Positions 30,591-43,946 of a DNA stretch of 64,000 nucleotides are shown here, piece by piece. Below the pieces are notes generated by a model, which worked only from the letters and a program-made list of their open reading frames with translations, did not search any database and was not told where the DNA came from. The translations under genes were made by a program, and so were the position numbers. The DNA is from Nemertoderma westbladi. Its lineage: Eukaryota > Xenacoelomorpha > Nemertodermatida > Nemertodermatidae. Location of the stretch: the NCBI GenBank assembly GCA_032718475.1, contig JAUCBJ010007484.1:62001-126000 (forward strand). Direction: 5' to 3'. The stretch's first letter is position 1. Every line of letters begins with the position of its first letter.

Positions 30591-33500
30591 AACAAGGTAA
30601 ATGATTGTAGGATGTATGTTTGAGTGTAGACTTTAGAACCATAACAGGATGAATGGTTGTAGGATGTATGTTTGAGTGTAGACTTTAGAACCATAACAGG
30701 ATGTATGATTGTAGGAAGTATGTTTGAGTGTAGACTTTAGAACCATAACAGGATGTATGATTGTAGGATGTATGTTTGAGTGTAGACTTTAGAACCATAA
30801 CAGGATGTATGATTGTAGGATGTATGTTTGAGTGTAGACTTTAGAACCATAACAGGGTGAATGATTGTAGGAAGTATGTTTGAGTGTAGACTTTAGAACC
30901 ATAACAGGATGTATGATTGTAGGAAGTATGTTTGAGTGTAGACTTTAGAACCATAACAAGGTAAATGATTGTAGGAAGTATGTTTGAGTGTAGACTTTAG
31001 AACCATAACAGGATGTATGATTGTAGGATGTATGTTTGAGTGTAGACTTTAGAACCATAACAGGGTGAATGATTGTAGGAAGTATGTTTGAGTGTAGACT
31101 TTAGAACCATAACAGGGTGAATGATTGTAGGAAGTATGTTTGAGTGTAGTCTTTAGAACCATAACAGGGTGTATGATTGTAGGATGTATGTTTGAGTGTA
31201 GACTTTAGAACCATAACAGGATGTATGATTGTAGGAAGTATGTTTGAGTGTAGACTTTAGAACCATAACAAGGTAAATGATTGTAGGAAGTATGTTTGAG
31301 TGTAGACTTTAGAACCATAACAGGATGTATGATTGTAGGATGTAGTATGTTTGAGTGTAGACTTTAGAACCATAACAGGATGTATGATTGTAGGAAGTAT
31401 GTTTGAGTGTAGACTTTAGAACCATAACAGGGTGAATGATTGTAGGAAGTATGTTTGAGTGTAGACTTTAGAACCATAACAGGGTGAATGATTGTAGGAA
31501 GTATGTTTGAGTGTAGACTTTAGAACCATAACAGGATGTATGATTGTAGGAAGTATGTTTGAGTGTAGACTTTAGAACCATAACAAGGTAAATGATTGTA
31601 GGAAGTATGTTTGAGTGTAGACTTTAGAACCATAACAGGATGTATGATTGTAGGATGTATGTTTGAGTGTAGACTTTAGAACCGTAACAGGGTGTATGAT
31701 TGTAGGAAGTATGTTTGAGTGTAGACTTTAGAACCATAACAGGATGTATGATTGTAGGATGTATGTTTGAGTGTAGACTTTAGAACCATAACAGGGTGTA
31801 TGATTGTAGGAAGTATGTTTGAGTGTAGACTTTAGAACCATAACAGGGTAAATGATTGTAGGATGTATGTTTGAGTGTAGACTTTAGAACCATAACAAGG
31901 TAAATGATTGTAGGAAGTATGTTTGAGTGTAGTCTTTAGAACCATAACAGGGTGTATGATTATAGGATGTATGTTTGAGTGTAGACTTTAGAACCATAAC
32001 AGGGTGTATGATTGTAGGATGTATGTTTGAGTGTAGACTTTAGAACCATAACAGGGTGAATGATTGTAGGAAGTATGTTTGAGTGTAGACTTTAGAACCA
32101 TAACAGGGTGTATGATTGTAGGATGTAGTATGTTTGAGTGTAGACTTTAGAACCATAACAGGGTGTATGATTGTAGGATGTATGTTTGAGTGTAGACTTT
32201 AGAACCATAACAGGGTGTATGATTGTAGGAAGTATGTTTGAGTGTAGACTTTAGAACCATAACAGGATGTATGATTGTAGGATGTATGTTTGAGTGTAGA
32301 CTTTAGAACCATAACAGGGTGTATGATTGTAGGAAGTATGTTTGAGTGTAGACTTTAGAACCATAACAGGGTAAATGATTGTAGGATGTATGTTTGAGTG
32401 TAGACTTTAGAACCATAACAAGGTAAATGATTGTAGGAAGTATGTTTGAGTGTAGACTTTAGAACCATAACAGGATGTATGATTGTAGGATGTATGTTTG
32501 AGTGTAGACTTTAGAACCATAACAGGGTAAATGATTGTAGGATGTATGTTTGAGTGTAGACTTTAGAACCATAACAAGGTAAATGATTGTAGGAAGTATG
32601 TTTGAGTGTAGTCTTTAGAACCATAACAGGGTGTATGATTATAGGATGTATGTTTGAGTGTAGACTTTAGAACCATAACAGGATGTATGATTGTAGGATG
32701 TATGTTTGAGTGTAGACTTTAGAACCATAACAGGATGTATGATTGTAGGATGTATGTTTGAGTGTAGACTTTAGAACCATAACAGGGTAAATGATTGTAG
32801 GATGTATGTTTGAGTGTAGACTTTAGAACCATAACAAGGTAAATGATTGTAGGAAGTATGTTTGAGTGTAGTCTTTAGAACCATAACAGGGTGTATGATT
32901 ATAGGATGTATGTTTGAGTGTAGACTTTAGAACCATAACAGGGTGTATGATTGTAGGAAGTATGTTTGAGTGTAGACTTTAGAACCATAACAGGGTGTAT
33001 GATTGTAGGATGTATGTTTGAGTGTAGACTTTAGAACCATAACAGGGTGAATGATTGTAGGAAGTATGTTTGAGTGTAGACTTTAGAACCATAACAAGGT
33101 AAATGATTGTAGGAAGTATGTTTGAGTGTAGACTTTAGAACCATAACAGGGTGTATGATTGTAGGAAGTATGTTTGAGTGTAGACTTTAGAACCATAACA
33201 GGGTGTATGATTGTAGGATGTATGTTTGAGTGTAGACTTTAGAACCATAACAGGGTGAATGATTGTAGGAAGTATGTTTGAGTGTAGACTTTAGAACCAT
33301 AACAAGGTAAATGATTGTAGGAAGTATGTTTGAGTGTAGACTTTAGAACCATAACAGGATGTATGATTGTAGGATGTATGTTTGAGTGTAGACTTTAGAA
33401 CCATAACAGGATGTATGATTGTAGGATGTATGTTTGAGTGTAGACTTTAGAACCATAACAGGATGTATGATTGTAGGATGTAGTATGTTTGAGTGTAGAC

Positions 33501-36500
33501 TTTAGAACCATAACAGGATGTATGATTGTAGGATGTATGTTTGAGTGTAGACTTTAGAACCATAACAGGATTTATGATTGTAGGATGTATGTTTGAGTGT
33601 AGACTTTAGAACCATAACAGGGTGTATGATTGTAGGAAGTATGTTTGAGTGTAGACTTTAGAACCATAACAGGATGTATGATTGTAGGATGTATGTTTGA
33701 GTGTAGACTTTAGAACCATAACAGGGTGAATGATTGTAGGAAGTATGTTTGAGTGTAGACTTTAGAACCATAACAGGGTGTATGATTGTAGGAAGTATGT
33801 TTGAGTGTAGACTTTAGAACCATAACAAGGTAAATGATTGTAGGAAGTATGTTTGAGTGTAGACTTTAGAACCATAACAGGATTTATGATTGTAGGATGT
33901 ATGTTTGAGTGTAGACTTTAGAACCATAACAGGGTGTATGATTGTAGGAAGTATGTTTGAGTGTAGACTTTAGAACCATAACAGGGTAAATGATTGTAGG
34001 ATGTATGTTTGAGTGTAGACTTTAGAACCATAACAGGGTGTATGATTGTAGATTGTAGGATGTATGTTTGAGTGTAGACTTTAGAACCATAACAGGATGT
34101 ATGATTGTAGGAAGTATGTTTGAGTGTAGACTTTAGAACCATAACAGGGTGTATGATTGTAGATTGTAGGATGTATGTTTGAGTGTAGACTTTAGAACCA
34201 TAACAGGGTGTATGATTGTAGATTGTAGGATGTATGTTTGAGTGTAGACTTTAGAACCATAACAGGATGTATGATTGTAGGAAGTATGTTTGAGTGTAGA
34301 CTTTAGAACCATAACAGGGTGTATGATTGTAGATTGTAGGATGTATGTTTGTGTGTAGACTTTAGAACCATAACAGGATGTATGATTGTAGGAAGTATGT
34401 TTGAGTGTAGACTTTAGAACCATAACAGGATGTATGATTGTAGGATGTATGTTTGAGTGTAGACTTTAGAACCATAACAAGGTAAATGATTGTAGGATGT
34501 ATGTTTGAGTGTAGACTTTAGAACCATAACAGGGTGTATGATTGTAGGATGTATGTTTGAGTGTAGACTTTAGAACCATAACAGGATGTATGATTGTAGG
34601 ATGTATGTTTGAGTGTAGACTTTAGAACCATAACAGGGTGAATGATTGTAGGATGTATGTTTGAGTGTAGACTTTAGAACCATAACAGGGTGTATGATTG
34701 TAGGAAGTATGTTTGAGTGTAGACTTTAGAACCATAACAGGATGTATGATTGTAGGATGTATGTTTGAGTGTAGACTTTAGAACCATAACAGGATGTATG
34801 ATTGTAGGATGTATGTTTGAGTGTAGACTTTAGAACCATAACAGGGTGTATGATTGTAGGATGTATGTTTGAGTGTAGACTTTAGAACCATAACAGGGTG
34901 TATGATTGTAGGATGTAGTATGTTTGAGTGTAGACTTTAGAACCATAACAGGGTGTATGATTGTAGGATGTATGTTTGAGTGTAGACTTTAGAACCATAA
35001 CAGGGTGAATGATTGTAGGAAGTATGTTTGAGTGTAGACTTTAGAACCATAACAGGATGTATGATTGTAGGAAGTATGTTTGAGTGTAGACTTTAGAACC
35101 ATAACAAGGTAAATGATTGTAGGAAGTATGTTTGAGTGTAGACTTTAGAACCATAACAGGATGTATGATTGTAGGATGTATGTTTGAGTGTAGACTTTAG
35201 AACCATAACAGGGTGTATGATTGTAGGAAGTATGTTTGAGTGTAGACTTTAGAACCATAACAGGGTAAATGATTGTAGGATGTATGTTTGAGTGTAGACT
35301 TTAGAACCATAACAGGGTAAATGATTGTAGGATGTATGTTTGAGTGTAGACTTTAGAACCATAACAGGGTAAATGATTGTAGGATGTATGTTTGAGTGTA
35401 GACTTTAGAACCATAACAAGGTGTATGATTGTAGGATGTATGTTTGAGTGTAGACTTTAGAACCATAACAAGGTAAATGATTGTAGGAAGTATGTTTGAG
35501 TGTAGACTTTAGAACCATAACAGGGTAAATGATTGTAGGATGTATGTTTGAGTGTAGACTTTAGAACCATAACAAGGTAAATGATTGTAGGAAGTATGTT
35601 TGAGTGTAGACTTTAGAACCATAACAGGGTGTATGATTGTAGGATAGTATGTTTGAGTGTAGACTTTAGAACCATAACAGGGTGTATGATTGTAGGAAGT
35701 ATGTTTGAGTGTAGACTTTAGAACCATAACAGGGTAAATGATTGTAGGATGTATGTTTGAGTGTAGACTTTAGAACCATAACAAGGTAAATGATTGTAGG
35801 AAGTATGTTTGAGTGTAGACTTTAGAACCATAACAGGGTAAATGATTGTAGGATGTATGTTTGAGTGTAGACTTTAGAACCATAACAGGGTAAATGATTG
35901 TAGGATGTATGTTTGAGTGTAGACTTTAGAACCATAACAAGGTAAATGATTGTAGGAAGTATGTTTGAGTGTAGACTTTAGAACCATAACAGGGTGTATG
36001 ATTGTAGGATAGTATGTTTGAGTGTAGACTTTAGAACCATAACAGGGTGTATGATTGTAGGAAGTATGTTTGAGTGTAGACTTTAGAACCATAACAGGGT
36101 AAATGATTGTAGGATGTATGTTTGAGTGTAGACTTTAGAACCATAACAGGGTAAATGATTGTAGGAAGTATGTTTGAGTGTAGACTTTAGAACCATAACA
36201 GGGTGTATGATTGTAGGAAGTATGTTTGAGTGTAGACTTTAGAACCATAACAGGGTAAATGATTGTAGGATGTATGTTTGAGTGTAGACTTTAGAACCAT
36301 AACAAGGTAAATGATTGTAGGATGTATGTTTGAGTGTAGACTTTAGAACCATAACAGGGTGTATGATTGTAGGAAGTATGTTTGAGTGTAGACTTTAGAA
36401 CCATAACAGGGTAAATGATTGTAGGATGTATGTTTGAGTGTAGACTTTAGAACCATAACAAGGTAAATGATTGTAGGAAGTATGTTTGAGTGTAGACTTT

Positions 36501-39500
36501 AGAACCATAACAGGGTGTATGATTGTAGGAAGTATGTTTGAGTGTAGACTTTAGAACCATAACAGGGTAAATGATTGTAGGATGTATGTTTGAGTGTAGA
36601 CTTTAGAACCATAACAAGGTAAATGATTGTAGGAAGTATGTTTGAGTGTAGACTTTAGAACCATAACAGGGTGTATGATTGTAGGAAGTATGTTTGAGTG
36701 TAGACTTTAGAACCATAACAGGGTAAATGATTGTAGGATGTATGTTTGAGTGTAGACTTTAGAACCATAACAAGGTAAATGATTGTAGGATGTATGTTTG
36801 AGTGTAGACTTTAGAACCATAACAGGGTGTATGATTGTAGGAAGTATGTTTGAGTGTAGACTTTAGAACCATAACAGGGTAAATGATTGTAGGATGTATG
36901 TTTGAGTGTAGACTTTAGAACCATAACAGGGTAAATGATTGTAGGAAGTATGTTTGAGTGTAGACTTTAGAACCATAACAGGGTGTATGATTGTAGGATG
37001 TAGTATGTTTGAGTGTAGTCTTTAGAACCATAACAGGGTGTATGATTATAGGATGTATGTTTGAGTGTAGACTTTAGAACCATAACAGGGTGTATGATTG
37101 TAGGAAGTATGTTTGAGTGTAGACTTTAGAACCATAACAGGGTAAATGATTGTAGGAAGTATGTTTGAGTGTAGACTTTAGAACCATAACAGGATGTATG
37201 ATTGTAGGATGTATGTTTGAGTGTAGACTTTAGAACCATAACAGGGTGTATGATTGTAGGATAGTATGTTTGAGTGTAGACTTTAGAACCATAACAGGGT
37301 GTATGATTGTAGGATGTATGTTTGAGTGTAGACTTTAGAACCATAACAGGGTGTATGATTGTAGGATGTATGTTTGAGTGTAGACTTTAGAACCATAACA
37401 GGGTGTATGATTGTAGGATGTAGTGTTTGAGTGTAGACTTTAGAACCATAACAGGGTGTATGATTGTAGGATGTATGTTTGAGTGTAGACTTTAGAACCA
37501 TAACAGGGTGAATGATTGTAGGAAGTATGTTTGAGTGTAGACTTTAGAACCATAACAGGGTAAATGATTGTAGGAAGTATGTTTGAGTGTAGACTTTAGA
37601 ACCATAACAGGGTGTATGATTGTAGGATGTATGTTTGAGTGTAGACTTTAGAACCATAACAGGGTGAATGATTGTAGGAAGTATGTTTGAGTGTAGACTT
37701 TAGAACCATAACAAGGTAAATGATTGTAGGAAGTATGTTTGAGTGTAGACTTTAGAACCATAACAGGGTGAATGATTGTAGGAAGTATGTTTGAGTGTAG
37801 ACTTTAGAACCATAACAGGGTAAATGATTGTAGGAAGTATGTTTGAGTGTAGACTTTAGAACCATAACAGGGTGAATGATTGTAGGAAGTATGTTTGAGT
37901 GTAGACTTTAGAACCATAACAAGGTGAATGATTGTAGGAAGTATGTTTGAGTGTAGACTTTAGAACCATAACAAGGTGAATGATTGTAGGAAGTATGTTT
38001 GAGTGTAGACTTTAGAACCATAACAGGGTGAATGATTGTAGGATGTATGTTTGAGTGTAGACTTTAGAACCATAACAGGGTGTATGATTGTAGGAAGTAT
38101 GTTTGAGTGTAGACTTTAGAACCATAACAGGATTTATGATTGTAGGATGTATGTTTGAGTGTAGACTTTAGAACCATAACAGGGTGTATGATTGTAGGAA
38201 GTATGTTTGAGTGTAGACTTTAGAACCATAACAGGATGAATGATTGTAGGATGTATGTTTGAGTGTAGACTTTAGAACCATAACAGGGTAAATGATTGTA
38301 GGATGTATGTTTGAGTGTAGACTTTAGAACCATAACAGGGTGTATGATTGTAGGAAGTATGTTTGAGTGTAGACTTTAGAACCATAACAGGATGTATGAT
38401 TGTAGGATGTATGTTTGAGTGTAGACTTTAGAACCATAACAGGATGTATGATTGTAGGATGTATGTTTGAGTGTAGACTTTAGAACCATAACAAGGTAAA
38501 TGATTGTAGGAAGTATGTTTGAGTGTAGACTTTAGAACCATAACAGGGTGTATGATTGTAGATTGTAGGATGTATGTTTGAGTGTAGACTTTAGAACCAT
38601 AACAGGGTGTATGATTGTAGATTGTAGGATGTATGTTTGAGTGTAGACTTTAGAACCATAACAGGATGTATGATTGTAGGAAGTATGTTTGAGTGTAGAC
38701 TTTAGAACCATAACAGGATGTATGATTGTAGGAAGTATGTTTGAGTGTAGACTTTAGAACCATAACAGGGTGTATGATTGTAGATTGTAGGATGTATGTT
38801 TGAGTGTAGACTTTAGAACCATAACAGGATGTATGATTGTAGGAAGTATGTTTGAGTGTAGACTTTAGAACCATAACAGGGTGTATGATTGTAGATTGTA
38901 GGATGTATGTTTGAGTGTAGACTTTAGAACCATAACAGGATGTATGATTGTAGGAAGTATGTTTGAGTGTAGACTTTAGAACCATAACAGGATGAATGGT
39001 TGTAGGATGTATGTTAGAGTGTAGACTTTAGAACCATAACAAGGTAAATGATTGTAGGAAGTATGTTTGAGTGTAGACTTTAGAACCATAACAGGATGTA
39101 TGATTGTAGGATGTATGTTTGAGTGTAGACTTTAGAACCATAACAAGGTAAATGATTGTAGGAAGTATGTTTGAGTGTAGACTTTAGAACCATAACAGGA
39201 TGTATGATTGTAGGATGTATGTTTGAGTGTAGACTTTAGAACCATAACAGGGTAAATGATTGTAGGAAGTATGTTTGAGTGTAGACTTTAGAACCATAAC
39301 AAGGTAAATGATTGTAGGAAGTATGTTTGAGTGTAGACTTTAGAACCATAACAAGGTAAATGATTGTAGGAAGTATGTTTGAGTGTAGACTTTAGAACCA
39401 TAACAGGATGTATGATTGTAGGATGTATGTTTGAGTGTAGACTTTAGAACCATAACAAGGTAAATGATTGTAGGAAGTATGTTTGAGTGTAGACTTTAGA

Positions 39501-41260
39501 ACCATAACAGGATGTATGATTGTAGGATGTATGTTTGAGTGTAGACTTTAGAACCATAACAGGATGTATGATTGTAGGATGTATGTTTGAGTGTAGACTT
39601 TAGAACCATAACAAGGTAAATGATTGTAGGAAGTATGTTTGAGTGTAGACTTTAGAACCATAACAGGATGTATGATTGTAGGATGTATGTTTGAGTGTAG
39701 ACTTTAGAACCATAACAGGGTGTATGATTGTAGATTGTAGGATGTATGTTTGAGTGTAGACTTTAGAACCATAACAGGGTGAATGATTGTAGGATGTATG
39801 TTTGAGTGTAGACTTTAGAACCATAACAGGGTGTATGATTGTAGATTGTAGGATGTATGTTTGAGTGTAGACTTTAGAACCATAACAGGGTGAATGATTG
39901 TAGGATGTATGTTTGAGTGTAGACTTTAGAACCATAACAGGATGTATGATTGTAGGATGTATGTTTGAGTGTAGACTTTAGAACCATAACAAGGTAAATG
40001 ATTGTAGGAAGTATGTTTGAGTGTAGACTTTAGAACCATAACAGGGTGAATGATTGTAGGATGTATGTTTGAGTGTAGACTTTAGAACCATAACAGGGTG
40101 AATGATTGTAGGATGTATGTTTGAGTGTAGACTTTAGAACCATAACAGGGTGTATGATTGTAGGATGTATGTTTGAGTGTAGACTTTAGAACCATAACAG
40201 GGTGTATGATTGTAGATTGTAGGATGTATGTTTGAGTGTAGACTTTAGAACCATAACAGGGTGAATGATTGTAGGATGTATGTTTGAGTGTAGACTTTAG
40301 AACCATAACAGGGTGAATGATTGTAGGATGTATGTTTGAGTGTAGACTTTAGAACCATAACAGGGTGTATGATTGTAGGATGTATGTTTGAGTGTAGACT
40401 TTAGAACCATAACAGGGTGTATGATTGTAGATTGTAGGATGTATGTTTGAGTGTAGACTTTAGAACCATAACAGGGTGAATGATTGTAGGATGTATGTTT
40501 GAGTGTAGACTTTAGAACCATAACAGGATGTATGATTGTAGGATGTATGTTTGAGTGTAGACTTTAGAACCATAACAAGGTAAATGATTGTAGGAAGTAT
40601 GTTTGAGTGTAGACTTTAGAACCATAACAGGATGAATGATTGTAGGATGTATGTTTGAGTGTAGACTTTAGAACCATAACAGGATGTATGATTGTAGGAT
40701 GTATGTTTGAGTGTAGACTTTAGAACCATAACAAGGTAAATGATTGTAGGAAGTATGTTTGAGTGTAGACTTTAGAACCATAACAGGATGTATGATTGTA
40801 GGATGTATGTTTGAGTGTAGACTTTAGAACCATAACAAGGTAAATGATTGTAGGAAGTATGTTTGAGTGTAGACTTTAGAACCATAACAGGATGTATGAT
40901 TGTAGGATGTATGTTTGAGTGTAGACTTTAGAACCATAACAGGGTGAATGATTGTAGGATGTATGTTTGAGTGTAGACTTTAGAACCATAACAGGGTGAA
41001 TGATTGTAGGATGTATGTTTGAGTGTAGACTTTAGAACCATAACAGGGTGTATGATTGTAGGAAGTATGTTTGAGTGTAGACTTTAGAACCATAACAGGA
41101 TGTATGATTGTAGGATGTATGTTTGAGTGTAGACTTTAGAACCATAACAAGGTAAATGATTGTAGGAAGTATGTTTGAGTGTAGACTTTAGAACCATAAC
41201 AGGATGTATGATTGTAGGATGTATGTTTGAGTGTAGACTTTAGAACCATAACAAGGTAAA
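30591..41260. repeat. Satellite sub-zone with AAGGTAAATG variants
   Basis: This zone is marked by units reading ACAAGGTAAATG or ACAGGGTAAATG instead of ACAGGGTGTATG, usually followed by the GGAAGTATG form. The variant first appears at about 30,591 and is frequent to about 41,260. It recurs at 44,490-45,720 and 48,590-49,290, next to the two retrozyme insertions, which suggests those flanks derive from this zone. Exact short-period higher-order repeats occur here, for example 365 bp near 35,500-36,100 and 215 bp near 40,080-40,520. Confidence 0.85.
38998..39008 (+). repeat. Paralogous empty target site of the retrozyme insertion
   Basis: GGTTGTAGGAT occurs once here, in the unit GGATGAATGGTTGTAGGATG followed by TATGTTAGAGTG and then ACAAGGTAAATG in the next unit. 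The left flank (GGATGAATGG) and right flank (TATGTTAGAGTG, AAGGTAAATG) are the same rare combination that surrounds both retrozyme blocks. The only nearby difference is GTAGACTTT here against GTAGGCTTT there. The simplest reading is an uninterrupted paralogous copy of the unit that received the insertion. Confidence 0.8.
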
Positions 41261-41560
41261 TGATTGTAGGAAGTATGTTTGAGTGTAGACTTTAGAACCA
41301 TAACAGGATGTATGATTGTAGGATGTATGTTTGAGTGTAGACTTTAGAACCATAACAGGGTGAATGATTGTAGGATGTATGTTTGAGTGTAGACTTTAGA
41401 ACCATAACAGGGTGTATGATTGTAGGAAGTATGTTTGAGTGTAGACTTTAGAACCATAACAGGATGTATGATTGTAGGATGTATGTTTGAGTGTAGACTT
41501 TAGAACCATAACAGGATGTATGATTGTAGGATGTATGTTTGAGTGTAGACTTTAGAACCA

Positions 41561-43759
41561 TAACTGGGTGTATGACTGTAGGATGTATGTTTGAGTGTAG
41601 ACTTTAGAACCATAACAGGGTGTATGATTGTAGGATGTAGTATGTTTGAGTGTAGACTTTAGAACCATAACAGGGTGTATGATTGTAGGATGTATGTTTG
41701 AGTGTAGTCTTTAGAACCATAACAGGATGTATGATTGTAGGATGTATGTTTGAGTGTAGACTTTAGAACCATAACAGGGTGTATGATTGTAGGATGTATG
41801 TTTGAGTGTAGACTTTAGAACCATAACAGGGTGAATGATTGTAGGATGTATGTTTGAGTGTAGTCTTTAGAACCATAACAGGGTGTATGATTGCAGATTA
41901 TAGGATGTATGTTTGAGTGTAGACTTTAGAACCATAACAGGGTGTATGATTGTAGGATGTATGTTTGAGTGTAGACTTTAGAACCATAACAGGGTGTATG
42001 ATTGCAGATTATAGGATGTATGTTTGAGTGTAGACTTTAGAACCATAACAGGGTGTATGATTGTAGATTGTAGGATGTATGTTTGAGTGTAGACTTTATA
42101 ACCATAACAGGGTGTATGATTGTAGGATGTAGTATGTTTGAGTGTAGACTTTAGAACCATAACAGGATGTATGATTGTAGATTGTAGGATGTATGTTTGA
42201 GTGTAGACTTTAGAACCATAACAGGGTGTATGATTGTAGGAAGTATGTTTGAGTGTAGACTTTATAACCATAACAGGGTGTATGATTGTAGGATGTAGTA
42301 TGTTTGAGTGTAGACTTTAGAACCATAACAGGGTGTATGATTGTAGGATGTATGTTTGAGTGTAGACTTTAGAACCATAACAGGGTGTATGATTGCAGAT
42401 TATAGGATGTATGTTTGAGTGTAGACTTTAGAACCATAACAGGGTGTATGATTGTAGATTGTAGGATGTATGTTTGAGTGTAGACTTTATAACCATAACA
42501 GGGTGTATGATTGTAGGATGTAGTATGTTTGAGTGTAGACTTTAGAACCATAACAGGATGTATGATTGTAGATTGTAGGATGTATGTTTGAGTGTAGACT
42601 TTAGAACCATAACAGGATGTATGATTGTAGATTGTAGGATGTATGTTTGAGTGTAGACTTTATAACCATAACAGGGTGTATGATTGTAGGATGTAGTATG
42701 TTTGAGTGTAGACTTTAGAACCATAACAGGATGTATGATTGTAGATTGTAGGATGTATGTTTGAGTGTAGACTTTAGAACCATAACAGGGTGTATGATTG
42801 TAGGAAGTATGTTTGAGTGTAGACTTTAGAACCATAACAGGGTGTATGATTGTAGGATGTATGTTTGAGTGTAGACTTTAGAACCATAACAGGGTGTATG
42901 ATTGTAGGATGTATGTTTGAGTGTAGACTTTAGAACCATAACAGGGTGTATGATTGCAGATTATAGGATGTATGTTTGAGTGTAGACTTTAGAACCATAA
43001 CAGGGTGTATGATTGTAGGATGTAGTATGTTTGAGTGTAGACTTTAGAACCATAACAGGATGTATGATTGTAGATTGTAGGATGTATGTTTGAGTGTAGA
43101 CTTTAGAACCATAACAGGGTGTATGATTGTAGGATGTAGTATGTTTGAGTGTAGACTTTAGAACCATAACAGGATGTATGATTGTAGATTGTAGGATGTA
43201 TGTTTGAGTGTAGACTTTAGAACCATAACAGGGTGTATGATTGTAGATTGTAGGATGTATGTTTGAGTGTAGACTTTAGAACCATAACAGGGTGTATGAT
43301 TGTAGATTGTAGGATGTATGTTTGAGTGTAGACTTTAGAACCATAACAGGGTGTATGATTGTCGATTGTAGGATGTATGTTTGAGTGTAGACTTTAGAAC
43401 CATAACAGGGTGTATGATTGTCGATTGTAGGATGTATGTTTGAGTGTAGACTTTAGAACCATAACAGGGTGTATGATTATAGGATGTATGTTTGAGTGTA
43501 GACTTTAGAACCATAACAGGGTGTATGATTGTAGGATGTATGTTTGAGTGTAGACTTTAGAACCATAACAGGGTGTATGATTGTAGATTGTAGGATGTAT
43601 GTTTGAGTGTAGACTTTAGAACCATAACAGGGTGTATGATTGTAGATTGTAGGATGTATGTTTGAGTGTAGACTTTAGAACCATAACAGGGTGTATGATT
43701 ATAGGATGTATGTTTGAGTGTAGACTTTAGAACCATAACAGGATGAATGGTTGTAGGAT
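41561..43759. repeat. Satellite segment duplicated at 46,011-47,478 (copy 1)
   Basis: This stretch begins with the rare unit TAACTGGGTGTATGACTG and runs to the first retrozyme block. It contains other rare markers: TGATTGCAGATTATAGGATG, GATTGTCGATTG and a final GGATGAATGG. The same markers occur in the same order from 46,011 to the second retrozyme block. The start points are 4,450 bp apart but the block starts are 3,719 bp apart, so copy 1 carries about 731 bp more. The excess includes local repeats with the ACTTTATAACC variant, which I do not see in copy 2. Confidence 0.85.
43749..43759 (+). repeat. Target-site duplication, left (block A)
   Basis: GGTTGTAGGAT, the last satellite sequence before the insertion, which opens with CAGAACAGAA. 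It is repeated exactly at 44,458-44,468 on the other side. An 11-bp duplication fits insertion by LINE-like or Penelope-like machinery. Confidence 0.85.
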
Positions 43760-43946
43760 CAGAACAGAACAGCCTGGGCCAGGCATTACGGGGTTACAGT
43801 GGTTTCTACAACACTGTATAATAGTTATTCTTTGAGGCATGGTTGCCATTTCTGGCAGAGCACGGGAATAACGAACGAACTTGTACTTTCCTTTGAGTGA
43901 TTAGTTGGCCTAAATATGATCTCCCACTCCACAGCGAAATATTCAT

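Larger units (their letters stand above)
1..43759. repeat. Satellite array, left segment (52/55/59-bp units)
   Basis: Uninterrupted head-to-tail array. The basic unit is 52 bp and can be read from one TAGAACCATAACAGGG to the next. It then continues through TGTATGATTGTAGGATGTAT and TTTGAGTGTAGACTT. Two frequent length variants differ at one spot: 55 bp (GATGTAGTATG in place of GATGTATG) and 59 bp (GATTGTAGATTGTAGGATG in place of GATTGTAGGATG). Frequent substitutions are GGATG/GGAAG, GTAGACTTT/GTAGTCTTT, GGGTG/GGATG and GTGTATG/GTGAATG. The basic unit holds 15 A, 18 T, 15 G and only 4 C on this strand and has no CpG. At about 53 bp per copy this segment holds roughly 820 copies. No gene, promoter or origin is visible. 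Reverse-strand open frames here are by-products of the repeat. Function is unknown; the array could be pericentromeric, subtelomeric or sex-chromosome heterochromatin, but nothing here decides. Confidence 0.97.

Noticed and set aside
1-43759. CRISPR array
   Set aside because: There are no unique spacers between repeats. Units are contiguous near-identical copies, and the context is eukaryotic.
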